Below, in pieces: positions 1 through 7,979 of a stretch of 64,000 nt of DNA; within the stretch, counting starts at the first letter, position 1; each line of letters opens with the position of its first letter. Origin of the DNA: an uncultured Pseudomonadota bacterium (GTDB lineage Bacteria; Pseudomonadota; Gammaproteobacteria; Ga0077536); contig CACEAA010000002.1 in assembly GCA_902557415.1 (NCBI GenBank), positions 31,554-95,553 on the forward strand. The letters are read 5' to 3'. Both the position numbers and the translations under genes were made by a program. The notes below the pieces were generated by a model, which saw only the letters and a list, made by a program, of their open reading frames with translations, did not search any database and was not told the DNA's origin.

Positions 1-626
1 GCTAGCGCGGCAAGCGACGGCATTTGCACACAAGCGGATAAGATCACTGCATCTGCTTCCGCTGTTTTCAGTTGATGAACGATCTTGAGTAGATTGTTGG
101 GATCTTGACTACCGACCTCTAGGTTATTAGGAATTTCGAGAGAAATAGTATCTAAAACCTCAATATTCTCGTGCTCTATGTACCCCGCAACTAACGCAGT
201 CAGGTTTTTCATATACGGCGTAATCAAGGCAACACGTCTAGCTCCAATCGCTTTTAAGGAATCGACAAGGCATCCTGCACTGGTCAGGATCCTAGTATCA
301 GGCGCATCGTCAAAGGTCACTTGCTTCAATTTCTCTTCCACTGTTCGATGGAATCCAGAACCTTGAGACATAATCGCGACTAAACATGCCGACGCAATGA
401 CATCCATCCGAGCGTCGGTCAATTCAATCGCACAACGTTCCATATGAGAATTCATTTGTGCTAATTCTTCGGCGGAAACATTTTTCATAGGCGCCCTTGA
501 TGAATGGAACGTAAATCTCACGTCCTTGGGAACCTCAGCTCTTAAAAGCATCTCAGGCACCTCTGTTTCCATCGTAATATTGGAGCTGGGTACAATTTGT
601 CCTATTCGATAAGTTTTGTAATTCAT
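1..626 (-). CDS. Maleate cis-trans isomerase family protein (partial, 3' end outside window)
   Basis: Predicted to isomerise maleate to fumarate in the cytoplasm. The 208 codons visible read as an Asp/Glu-racemase-fold protein with both cysteines expected of maleate isomerases: Cys81 in the context SACLVAIMSQGSG and Cys199 in LSACVQMPS. The N-terminal segment RIGQIVPSSNITMETEVP is also family-typical. The ATG at 626 overlaps the stop of the upstream Rieske ferredoxin gene by one base (TAATG), so the two are translationally coupled. It is the last visible gene of a six-gene operon whose other members could make maleate from a pyridine ring. The C-terminus lies beyond base 1. An arylmalonate decarboxylase-like role is possible but less likely, given the paired cysteines and the context. 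Confidence 0.85.
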   Translation of the reverse strand, partial: MNYKTYRIGQIVPSSNITMETEVPEMLLRAEVPKDVRFTFHSSRAPMKNVSAEELAQMNSHMERCAIELTDARMDVIASACLVAIMSQGSGFHRTVEEKLKQVTFDDAPDTRILTSAGCLVDSLKAIGARRVALITPYMKNLTALVAGYIEHENIEVLDTISLEIPNNLEVGSQDPNNLLKIVHQLKTAEADAVILSACVQMPSLAAL

Positions 627-940
627 TAATCTTCCATTAAAATAAAAAGATAACCACCTTCAATAACAACTTCATAAGTTTTCAGGGGCACACTGCACGG
701 TGCGACTGTCGCTTCACCTGTCCGAATGTCAAAGGCGCCCATGTGGAAGGGACAATAAACTTCGCTGCCGTCGATGTCGCCTTCGGCCATCGATGCGGCT
801 CCATGCGTGCACGTATCATCGGTAGCAAAATATTCTCCGTCTAAGTTATAAATCGCTATGGGCTCACGACCGTCCAATTCGACTTGACGGATCTCATTAA
901 CTTCAAGCTCTTCAGCTAAAAATAATTGTACTTTGGACAT
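626..940 (-). CDS. Rieske [2Fe-2S] ferredoxin
   Basis: A small soluble electron carrier of 104 residues. The Rieske ligands are Cys44-x-His46 (CTHG) and Cys63-x2-His66 (CPFH). It should pass electrons from a reductase, not present here, to the Rieske oxygenase encoded at the head of the same operon (4346-5509). A TTG 15 bases upstream extends the frame into the preceding amidase gene, but the ATG at 940 follows a GAGAG sequence and gives the usual ferredoxin N-terminus, so I chose it. The length and single domain fit bacterial dioxygenase ferredoxins. Confidence 0.9.
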   Translation of the reverse strand: MSKVQLFLAEELEVNEIRQVELDGREPIAIYNLDGEYFATDDTCTHGAASMAEGDIDGSEVYCPFHMGAFDIRTGEATVAPCSVPLKTYEVVIEGGYLFILMED

Positions 941-944
941 ACTA

Positions 945-2234
945 TTAGCTCTCAATTTTAATTGGCTGAAAATTCTTCATGACGTGCTGACCCAGTGATA
1001 AAATAGTTGCGTCGTCATTTCGTCGCCCAATCAACTGTATGCCTAAGGGCATCTCATTGGGTCCAAAACCTACTGGTAAATTTAAACAAGGCACGCCGAG
1101 TAAAGTCCACATTACTTGGAATATAGGGTTACCGGTACCCCAACCCTCTGGCGCTTCCCCCGGCGCGCTCGGACAAATAATTGCATCAACATCTTTCAGT
1201 ACCTCATTAACCCCTGAGCGACAGGCGTCTGCTAGTTTAAATGCAGCCATGAAAGCATCTTGAGAACAAGCTTGACCCTCTTCGATAACATCGATTAGTC
1301 CTTTGCTCATTGAATCAGAAGCAGTTTCATAATCGACTGAAAGAGAGTCACTTATCCCTTTGTAGAGAATTCGTCGATGTACCTCCACTAAATTCTCATA
1401 AGCAACGGGTAACTCAAACGGAAGAACATCGAAACCAAGCGACTGAAATTGCTCTCCAGTTTTCTCTAGCAATTCTTGGCTCTCTCGATCGGCGAAGTCC
1501 CACTGAAATGTTCGACATAGTCCAATCCGAGGTTTGCGAGCCTCCGGCCATGTTTTATTTTGGTCAATACCGCTAACAATAGAATAAAAGTCTTTAAGAT
1601 CTTCAACATCTCTTGCCATATAACCCAGCGTATCGAAATATAATTGTAAAGGTAAAATACCCGTACCATCGGTCGTACCATGACTAGGTTTAAGCCCATA
1701 GACACCGCAGAAAGCTGCGGGGCGGATAAGAGAGCCCGCTGTTTGATTGCCAAACGCAATAGGTACCATATTATCTGCAACCGCAGCACCCGTTCCACTT
1801 GACGAGCCACCCGCTGTCCGATTCAAATCCAATGGATGACGAGTCTCGTTAGCAGTAAACATCGCGTACTCAGTAGTAACCAGCTTACCAAGCAAGACCG
1901 CTCCAGCTTCTCGCATTAACTTCACACATTTCGCATCCTCTAGAGGTTGACGACCCTCGTGGATGACGGTGCCTCGTTCTGTGCGAAAGTCCTTAGTATC
2001 GATAACGTCCTTAACACCGAAAGGCACTCCATGTAACTTAGATTTACTTTCGGACGCATCAGCAATAGCTGCTTGCCGCAAAGAAAATTCAGGATCAATA
2101 TGAACAAACGCGCCCACATCATTGTTACGCTTGGCTATCCTATCTAAGCAAGCTTGAGTCAACTCAACAGAACTAATCTCTTTACTGGCCAACAATTCGG
2201 AGGCTTGAGTGGCGGTAAGATCATTCAGTTTCAT
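945..2234 (-). CDS. Amidase signature family amidohydrolase
   Basis: Hydrolyses an amide bond to an acid plus ammonia through a Ser-cisSer-Lys triad. The residues visible are Lys75 (GVKDV), cis-Ser144 in the Gly-Gly-Ser-Ser-Ser stretch and nucleophile Ser168 (AGSLIRPA). At 429 residues it is slightly shorter than the 450-500 usual for the family. Its ATG overlaps the stop of the upstream hydrolase gene (ATGA at 2231-2234). In this operon the attractive substrate is maleamate, giving maleate for the isomerase downstream. Known maleamate amidases (NicF) belong to the isochorismatase family, so this would be a non-orthologous replacement; that assignment is inferred from position only. Confidence 0.88.
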   Translation of the reverse strand: MKLNDLTATQASELLASKEISSVELTQACLDRIAKRNNDVGAFVHIDPEFSLRQAAIADASESKSKLHGVPFGVKDVIDTKDFRTERGTVIHEGRQPLEDAKCVKLMREAGAVLLGKLVTTEYAMFTANETRHPLDLNRTAGGSSSGTGAAVADNMVPIAFGNQTAGSLIRPAAFCGVYGLKPSHGTTDGTGILPLQLYFDTLGYMARDVEDLKDFYSIVSGIDQNKTWPEARKPRIGLCRTFQWDFADRESQELLEKTGEQFQSLGFDVLPFELPVAYENLVEVHRRILYKGISDSLSVDYETASDSMSKGLIDVIEEGQACSQDAFMAAFKLADACRSGVNEVLKDVDAIICPSAPGEAPEGWGTGNPIFQVMWTLLGVPCLNLPVGFGPNEMPLGIQLIGRRNDDATILSLGQHVMKNFQPIKIES

Positions 2235-3235
2235 GTTCCAAGTAACTCCAATAGTTGCTCATTAATGAATTCAGTATCAGCAACACAACGCCCAGAACCG
2301 GCCCAATGTCCCCATTCCGATTTTATTGTCCTCAACTCTGCGGCAGGCATAAAGCTAACCTCATTCCGGCTGTCCTCCGGGGGGAAATAGGCGTCCGTTG
2401 AAGACGGCATTACATAGACCTTGGCGCTGACAGACGATAGTGCCTTGATAAAATCGTCTCCATAAATCCTATTTTTTCCAACATTGGCAGACTGCCACGT
2501 GTTTATTTGCGCTAGAACATTGTTAGCGTCCATTGATAAATAGGTCTTCTCCCAGTAATTCAATAGATAGTCTTCCAAAGAAGAATATCCCAGTGTCCTG
2601 TAAAGCTCTTGTCTATAGAACCCCGCGGAGGGAGGCCAAGCTGCCCACGCTTTGGCAATACTGCGTAAGCCGTCAATCGGTTGAGCTTCGTACATTCCAC
2701 CAAGCCATGCGGGATCCATAGTCAAAATAGCACGCATACCTTCCAAAAATACCCAATTATGATCAGATATTTTAGCCGACCCACAGATGGGCGCGGCCCT
2801 CTCCACCCACTCAGGAAAAAGTGCCGCCCAATGATAGGTCGCCACCCCACCCATCGAGTGTCCAACTACCAGCGCGAGCTTCTTGATACCTAATTCTTTC
2901 AGTAGTAACTGCTGCTGGATAAAGACGTTATCAGCCATAGTGACCAACGGGAAATTTTGGGCCATACCATGACTGGGCGAAGACGAGGCTCCGTTACCAA
3001 ATAGATTCACAATCACGATAAAATAACGAGATGGATCCAATGCCATCTCTGAACCCACTAAGTACTGACTATTTTCGTGCGTACCACCAAAGTGTGTTAA
3101 GACCAACACTGCGTTATCGCCGGCGCTATTCAACTCCCCAAAAGTGGTATAGCCTAATTTTGCTTCCGGCAAGATTAGGCCTGACTCAAGCTTCACATCT
3201 CCGGCATGAAAAAAGTTACAAGAGTTATCAATCAT
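2231..3235 (-). CDS. Alpha/beta hydrolase, homoserine-acetyltransferase (MetX)-like fold
   Basis: A 334-residue alpha/beta-hydrolase with the nucleophile elbow GHSMGG (Ser127), a late acid in SSTDAYFPPEDS and a C-terminal histidine in EWGHWAGSG. The N-terminal half (LTHFGGTHENSQYLVG, then a stretch around residues 70-90) matches the MetX-like subgroup rather than lipases. A true homoserine acetyltransferase is unlikely in this catabolic operon. Position between a NicX-like dioxygenase and an amidase suggests deformylation of an N-formyl amide, as NicD does with N-formylmaleamate. That role is inference; the family call is firm. Confidence 0.85.
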   Translation of the reverse strand: MIDNSCNFFHAGDVKLESGLILPEAKLGYTTFGELNSAGDNAVLVLTHFGGTHENSQYLVGSEMALDPSRYFIVIVNLFGNGASSSPSHGMAQNFPLVTMADNVFIQQQLLLKELGIKKLALVVGHSMGGVATYHWAALFPEWVERAAPICGSAKISDHNWVFLEGMRAILTMDPAWLGGMYEAQPIDGLRSIAKAWAAWPPSAGFYRQELYRTLGYSSLEDYLLNYWEKTYLSMDANNVLAQINTWQSANVGKNRIYGDDFIKALSSVSAKVYVMPSSTDAYFPPEDSRNEVSFMPAAELRTIKSEWGHWAGSGRCVADTEFINEQLLELLGT

Positions 3236-3280
3236 GTCACTGGCAGAAGTTATAAGTTGAAATAATGCTGAAGACTTGTC

Positions 3281-4327
3281 TCAGCTATATAGAGGCTCAA
3301 GCCGCGAAACAGCATCAGCCAAAATTGGAGGGCCGACGATATCTCCATCATCGATGATTTGTTTGCCATCAATCCAAAAAGACTGTTCTTTCATAACGCA
3401 ATCTGGGTGATTCTCGCCTCCGCCGTCGATCCATTGCGGCAACCCTAACCCGACGGCATTGCAGCCAATCACTCGTTGATCTTCAATGAAGGAGGTTCCA
3501 GTAAAACGCGCGGCAGGATGATACCCGCAAGTGAAATGCACAATGTTTCCATATTCACCATTACCAGCGCGCTTCAGCGAACGACGAATTGCCGAGAGCT
3601 CGGTTCCGCCACCAGCCACCTCTTGGATCTTCCCATCAATCTGGAAGACGTAAGGCTCGGATAGAACCGTGTAATATTCATGGAAAACTGCCTCACATAC
3701 CACTGTTCCTCTCACGGTCTCCAGCTCAGGAATGACCATCACAGTGCCAGGCACAAAGTAGCCACCAGGTTTAGTCGCACGTTCGATCGCCAGACCTTCA
3801 GGATCAGCAAGGGTGAATGTCACGTCAGTTCCAAGTTTAGTGGCAAACCGACACTCTTTCCCCGCTGAGTCAGCGAGTAATTGGTTAAAAGCATCCGAGA
3901 CCACAAAAACCTGATCTAAATCAGCCTTGCTGAAAATTCGTACGATACCTTCAGCACCCAAATCCGCAGCCAAGAAATATCGTGTCCGATCATTTTTCAT
4001 CGCAGAGTCGTATACCGCTGCACCCGCCATGTAGGGCATGCACAGATCAACCCACGCATCACAGTTCTGCGCAGCCGCTATCACTGGATCAGCCAAAAAA
4101 GGATTAGCCAAGCCTCCTTGAAATGGTAGTGGCGGAGACAAAATCATCGTGGCAACCTTAGCGCCTAACTCATGTGCCGCAATAACTAATGCATCAATCG
4201 CACGCTTCTCGGTATTCGTATCAGCCGTAATCAAAACGTGTTCTGACGGCACTACACACATCATCTCTCGCATCATAATTAGAGCGGCCTTAGCTAGATC
4301 AGGTCCTAGTTCAGTAACACGAGTCAT
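3281..4327 (-). CDS. NicX-like extradiol-type dioxygenase / M29-aminopeptidase-related protein
   Basis: A 348-residue protein of the superfamily that contains M29 leucyl aminopeptidases and NicX, the iron-dependent 2,5-dihydroxypyridine 5,6-dioxygenase. From memory, the NicX iron ligands are two His and one Asp in contexts like SHIGWGLQP and CHLD. The matching places here are His264 (IVHFTCGYHP) and His307-x-Asp309 (ENHPDC), so the metal site appears kept. The C-terminal IDGKQIIDDGDIVGPP also resembles NicX. It lies between a Rieske oxygenase and a hydrolase-amidase-maleate isomerase set, the context expected for ring cleavage of a dihydroxypyridine. A plain aminopeptidase is the alternative. 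Confidence 0.72.
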   Translation of the reverse strand: MTRVTELGPDLAKAALIMMREMMCVVPSEHVLITADTNTEKRAIDALVIAAHELGAKVATMILSPPLPFQGGLANPFLADPVIAAAQNCDAWVDLCMPYMAGAAVYDSAMKNDRTRYFLAADLGAEGIVRIFSKADLDQVFVVSDAFNQLLADSAGKECRFATKLGTDVTFTLADPEGLAIERATKPGGYFVPGTVMVIPELETVRGTVVCEAVFHEYYTVLSEPYVFQIDGKIQEVAGGGTELSAIRRSLKRAGNGEYGNIVHFTCGYHPAARFTGTSFIEDQRVIGCNAVGLGLPQWIDGGGENHPDCVMKEQSFWIDGKQIIDDGDIVGPPILADAVSRLEPLYS

Positions 4328-4345
4328 TTATCTGATATCTCGCTT

Positions 4346-5509
4346 CTATTTATGACCCAGATCATCTACAGCATGCTTGATGGTTCCCATCACACCCGCT
4401 TCAAACGGTGAAACAGGGCCAGGTTTATAGAATCTTGATTTCATCCCTTTCTGTAACGCTTGTATCATGTCAGTATCTTCATCCATGAACGCTTTGTAGA
4501 AATCGACATACTGCTGAGCCTTCTCTTTAAAGTCGGGTTGAGAAAAATGCTCTTCAGGAAATAATTGATAAGTAATAGATACACTCGTATCAGGCCCCGT
4601 CGGCCAGTTGGTACCAATAGAAACGTAGTCAAATCTCGGGAACCACGCAACGTTCGGGGGAAGATGACTAGAGAATCCTCCGCTGTGTAACTCTTCGGGC
4701 AACCAGGGAATAGGGCCAAATAATGACTTTCCTTCGGGCACTAATGTCCCACCGGTAAATCGACCATGGTATCCGCCATCAAACGTCTTGTAGCGATAGC
4801 CTTCAAGAGGCTGAGCAGGGCCGAATGTTGCAGCGTGCAAAACGGCTATATGGTAAATGTCAGTCAAATTCTCATTCAAGAATTTCCAATTACTGGGGAT
4901 ATCCATCGTAAATTTATTTGCTAGCTTCAAGCGCCCCATCTGGTATGGCTCGTACGTTTTCGGGAAATCCCATGCCTCAAGACTATGCATCAGAGGATCA
5001 GCTTCTTCATCAAAGTTTATAAAAATAAACCCCTCCCAGAGCTCCGTTCGAATGCGGGGTAATGAGCAATTTTTTTTATCGAAATTTTTCGATTTCTCAA
5101 GATATTGCGCGTCCACAAGATTTCCACTAGTGTCATAAACCCATCCATGATAAGGACAGGAAAAGTATTTAGTACTTCCAGCTCCCCAGGCAACTTTAAC
5201 ACCACGATGTCTACATACGTTTGCAAAGGCCTGAATATTGCCGTTTTTCTCTCTAGTAACAACCACAGGTTCATCGCCAACATCATGCGTAAAGTAGTCG
5301 CCCGCTTTTTCAACCTCTTCCGCGCGACCAACGAGTAACCATTCTTTCATGAAGATTTCTTCGATTTCTCGCTCCATGACTTCTTCGGAAAAATAAACTC
5401 TGCCTGACTTATGATTTTGACTAATCTCGGGCGCTTCAGAGATCACGCTATAGCCAAATGTTTTAGGGTCGTACCGAAGTATGGGTGATTCTTCACTTTT
5501 TGCTGACAT
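4346..5509 (-). CDS. Rieske non-heme iron oxygenase, catalytic alpha subunit
   Basis: Ring-hydroxylating (or demethylating) oxygenase of 387 residues. The Rieske centre is Cys99-x-His101 (CRHRG) and Cys118-x2-His121 (CPYHGW). The mononuclear iron site shows Asp217-x2-His220-x4-His225 (TDIYHIAVLH). An ATG 36 bases upstream exists, but the ATG at 5509 has GGGAGC at suitable spacing and gives a normal N-terminus. It is the first gene of the operon; no beta subunit or reductase is nearby, so it is probably an alpha-only enzyme using the ferredoxin at 626-940. Hydroxylation of a pyridine carboxylate or hydroxypyridine is suggested by its partners. The substrate cannot be read from sequence. Confidence 0.92.
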   Translation of the reverse strand: MSAKSEESPILRYDPKTFGYSVISEAPEISQNHKSGRVYFSEEVMEREIEEIFMKEWLLVGRAEEVEKAGDYFTHDVGDEPVVVTREKNGNIQAFANVCRHRGVKVAWGAGSTKYFSCPYHGWVYDTSGNLVDAQYLEKSKNFDKKNCSLPRIRTELWEGFIFINFDEEADPLMHSLEAWDFPKTYEPYQMGRLKLANKFTMDIPSNWKFLNENLTDIYHIAVLHAATFGPAQPLEGYRYKTFDGGYHGRFTGGTLVPEGKSLFGPIPWLPEELHSGGFSSHLPPNVAWFPRFDYVSIGTNWPTGPDTSVSITYQLFPEEHFSQPDFKEKAQQYVDFYKAFMDEDTDMIQALQKGMKSRFYKPGPVSPFEAGVMGTIKHAVDDLGHK

Positions 5510-5541
5510 ATGTGGGCTCCCAAAATATATTATGTAGCGCA

Positions 5542-5600
5542 TCAAACGAACATTTGACAGTTCTTGTATTCATTCTGAGCAGATCTACTTGCAATTGCAA
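5542..5600. promoter_or_regulatory. Two inverted repeats upstream of the Rieske oxygenase operon
   Basis: A perfect 12-bp palindrome, TTGCAATTGCAA, lies at 5589-5600. A second inverted repeat (TCAAA, 6-base loop, TTTGA) lies at 5542-5557. Both fall in the 156-base leader between the crotonase stop and the oxygenase ATG at 5509. They are reasonable operator candidates for control of the ring-cleavage operon. No regulator gene is adjacent. I could not fix a clear -10/-35 pair. Confidence 0.35.
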
Positions 5601-5665
5601 CAGACAAAATACTAGTGTCAGGAAACGATTAACCCATTCTCGTGAATTAGTCGTAGTAAAGCGTG

Positions 5666-6463
5666 TTACTCGCCTTTGTAGACTGGGGCGCGTTTCTCCA
5701 TGAACGCTCTAGGCCCCTCTTGCGCATCTTTAGACTGGAATACTGGAGTAGAGATTTCAGTTTCAAGTTTTAGTGCATCTTGTTCATTAACACCTAAACA
5801 TGCGTGAGCAGATTTTCTGATTGCTTGCACTGCGATAGGACCATTACTCGCGATTTTTTGTGCAATTTGATTAGCAATAGACAGCGCATCGTTCTCCACT
5901 CGATTGAGAAAGCCAAATCCTAGAGCTTGATCAGCGGTGATCAAGTCACCCGTCAGGAGTAATTCCATGGCTACCGCAAAAGGCAATTGAGAGGGTAATC
6001 GCACAGTGGAACCACCCGCGGGGAAAATTGCCCATTTCACCTCTTGCACTCCAAACTTCGCTTCAGGTACCGAAACTCTTATGTCCGTTCCTTGTACAAT
6101 CTCCATACCGCCGGCAATCGCATGGCCATTAATAGCAGCTATCACAGGCTTAATCGGATCAAACTCTCTTAGCAATGCAGTTTCAAGGATCGTCCTATCA
6201 GCAAGCATTCTCTCATCCCACTCATCTTCAGCAGAACGACTACCTGAGATAAGAGGGATCAATCTTCCTAAGTCTGCACCTGCACAAAATACGTCTCCTG
6301 TGCCAGTCAGCACCGCAACTCTAACTTCAGCATTATCACGAACGCTATGCCAAGCGTCCGTTAACCGACAAGCGACCTCCGGATTAATAGCATTTTTAGC
6401 TTCCGGTCGATTAATCGTGATTCTCGCGACATGTCCCTCAACTTGATAATCTACTAGTGCCAT
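5666..6463 (-). CDS. Enoyl-CoA hydratase/isomerase (crotonase) family protein
   Basis: A 265-residue crotonase-fold enzyme acting on a CoA thioester. The oxyanion-hole segments CAGADLGRL and INGHAIAGGMEI are present. The hydratase glutamate region reads GVQEVKWAIFPAGG, so true hydratase activity is possible but the exact reaction is open. I chose the ATG at 6463 because AAGGAG sits six bases upstream; an ATG six bases earlier is too close to it. It is transcribed toward the oxygenase operon but separated from it by 156 bases, and is divergent from the hydrolase at 6582. Confidence 0.88.
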   Translation of the reverse strand: MALVDYQVEGHVARITINRPEAKNAINPEVACRLTDAWHSVRDNAEVRVAVLTGTGDVFCAGADLGRLIPLISGSRSAEDEWDERMLADRTILETALLREFDPIKPVIAAINGHAIAGGMEIVQGTDIRVSVPEAKFGVQEVKWAIFPAGGSTVRLPSQLPFAVAMELLLTGDLITADQALGFGFLNRVENDALSIANQIAQKIASNGPIAVQAIRKSAHACLGVNEQDALKLETEISTPVFQSKDAQEGPRAFMEKRAPVYKGE

Positions 6464-6547
6464 TATCATCTCCTTCCGCGTTGACTAATAAAACAGTAAT
6501 CAGATTCTAGCGCCCCACACCGAAACGTCAAACATGTGAGCACTTTG

Positions 6548-6564
6548 CTATCGCTTCACGATAG
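6548..6564. promoter_or_regulatory. Inverted repeat in divergent intergenic region
   Basis: CTATCG, a five-base spacer, then CGATAG: a perfect 6-bp inverted repeat in the 118-base region between the divergent crotonase and hydrolase genes, ending 17 bases before the hydrolase ATG at 6582. It could be an operator or a short 5' hairpin. No other signal is clear in this region. Confidence 0.3.
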
Positions 6565-6581
6565 AATAAAATTAAAAAGTT

Positions 6582-7538
6582 ATGCAAAAATCAAATCTCC
6601 CAGACTGGAATCATGATTATTTACAAGCCGACGACTCTGCTCCTGACTGGTTCAAAGGTGCAGTTAATACGCCAGTAAAATCCAACTATGTGATGGTTGA
6701 TGACTGTGCTATTCATTATCTGACCTGGGAAGCAAATGATTCACCACGCCACCCCCAAAAACCCGGACTCCTCTTTATTCACGGCGGCGGAGCACATGCG
6801 AACTGGTGGAGGTTTATTGCTCCAAGTTTTATCGATAAATATAGAGTTGCTGCTATCGACTTATCTGGTATGGGAGATAGTGAGAAAAGAGAAGAATATT
6901 CCGCCGCGCTGCGGGCTCAAGAAATTTTGCACGTACTAAAGGCGGCAGAATTAGGGCCACAACCTATAGTGATTGGGCACTCATTCGGGGGACTAATGAC
7001 AATGCGCTTTGGCGCAGAATTTGGCGACCAGATTGGTGGCGCGATAATTGTCGACAGTCCCGTATTACCAGAAAGTGAAAAAGCCAGTGAGGTCCCACGC
7101 AGGGTGCTAAGTGTGCAACGGTACTACCCCACATTTGAAATTGGCCTTGAGCGCTTTCGTTTGCTGCCCGCACAAGAATGCAAAAACACATTCATAGTAG
7201 ATTTTATAGCACGACATTCTCTGATAGAGACTGATATGGGTTGGACTTGGAAATTTGACGTGAAGGCAATGGGCGCAAACCGATGGTCTGAGCCCTTTCA
7301 TGAACATCTAGCGAAAATGAAATGCCCGTCCGCTCTAATCGTAGCTGAAAATAGTGGGATTGTAAGTGCCGTTACTGCGGACTATATGTCTGATCTCATG
7401 GGCCCCGAATCGCCTATGATCAAAATAAAGGACTCGCATCACCACATCATGTTAGATCAACCCTTGTCTTTCATAGAGGCGGTTAAGAATCTGTTAGCTG
7501 ACTGGGGAAAATTTAAACACATAAAAGAAATAGTCTGA
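6582..7538 (+). CDS. Alpha/beta hydrolase
   Basis: A 318-residue cytoplasmic alpha/beta hydrolase. It has an HGGG oxyanion motif at 67-70, the elbow GHSFGG with Ser134, a catalytic acid expected near VAENSG and a C-terminal histidine in the cluster KDSHHHIMLDQP. No signal peptide is visible. A 140-residue unknown gene follows after only three bases, so the two are probably co-transcribed. The substrate is unknown; ester or C-C bond hydrolases of this type are common in ring-degradation clusters. Confidence 0.85.
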   Translation: MQKSNLPDWNHDYLQADDSAPDWFKGAVNTPVKSNYVMVDDCAIHYLTWEANDSPRHPQKPGLLFIHGGGAHANWWRFIAPSFIDKYRVAAIDLSGMGDSEKREEYSAALRAQEILHVLKAAELGPQPIVIGHSFGGLMTMRFGAEFGDQIGGAIIVDSPVLPESEKASEVPRRVLSVQRYYPTFEIGLERFRLLPAQECKNTFIVDFIARHSLIETDMGWTWKFDVKAMGANRWSEPFHEHLAKMKCPSALIVAENSGIVSAVTADYMSDLMGPESPMIKIKDSHHHIMLDQPLSFIEAVKNLLADWGKFKHIKEIV

Positions 7539-7541
7539 CTG

Positions 7542-7964
7542 ATGGATCTGACTCCTTTTGTCGGACTTGGCGATGTCGTGTTTGGCCAATGCCGTGATAC
7601 TATTTCTCAAAATATTGGAGCTCCTGAAAAAAAAATCACCCTGAAAAATGTGGAAAAATGGAGTTATCGATTATTACGAATAGAGCTTTCTTTCAGCCAT
7701 GGTGCTGACTTCAGATTAACTAAAATAGTATCAAATCACCCTTATACCCTGGTGCTTGGATTTAATCCTATCGGCTTAAAAGAAACATTCTTAGTCCAGA
7801 AATTTCCTAACCTTCAATATACTGACAATAATTCAATGGAGGAACCTAGTCTTGGCCTAGTATTTACATTATCAAGAGGAGCCGTATCACACGTTATTAT
7901 GCGCCCCCAAAAACATGAACAAACAGGCGAATATATGTGGCCTAAAACTTGTGACTTAAACTAA
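7542..7964 (+). CDS. Hypothetical protein
   Basis: I do not recognise this 140-residue protein. It starts MDLTPFVGLGDVVFGQ, loosely like small proteins with a 'G-(I/V)-x-F-G-x-S' opening followed by an IGAP turn, but I would not assign a family on that. It looks soluble and beta-rich, with no signal peptide or membrane segment. Three bases separate it from the hydrolase stop, which supports expression as one unit. It ends 15 bases before the stop of the convergent dehydrogenase gene. Confidence 0.6.
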   Translation: MDLTPFVGLGDVVFGQCRDTISQNIGAPEKKITLKNVEKWSYRLLRIELSFSHGADFRLTKIVSNHPYTLVLGFNPIGLKETFLVQKFPNLQYTDNNSMEEPSLGLVFTLSRGAVSHVIMRPQKHEQTGEYMWPKTCDLN

Positions 7965-7979
7965 CCGTAGACTCGTACT

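Noticed and set aside
2231..3235. Homoserine O-acetyltransferase (metX) for methionine synthesis
   Set aside because: The fold matches MetX-like proteins, but the operon is wholly catabolic and no other methionine gene is near.
6006..6446. Plus-strand 146-codon frame opposite the crotonase
   Set aside because: Antisense to a well-supported crotonase; no start signal or family features.
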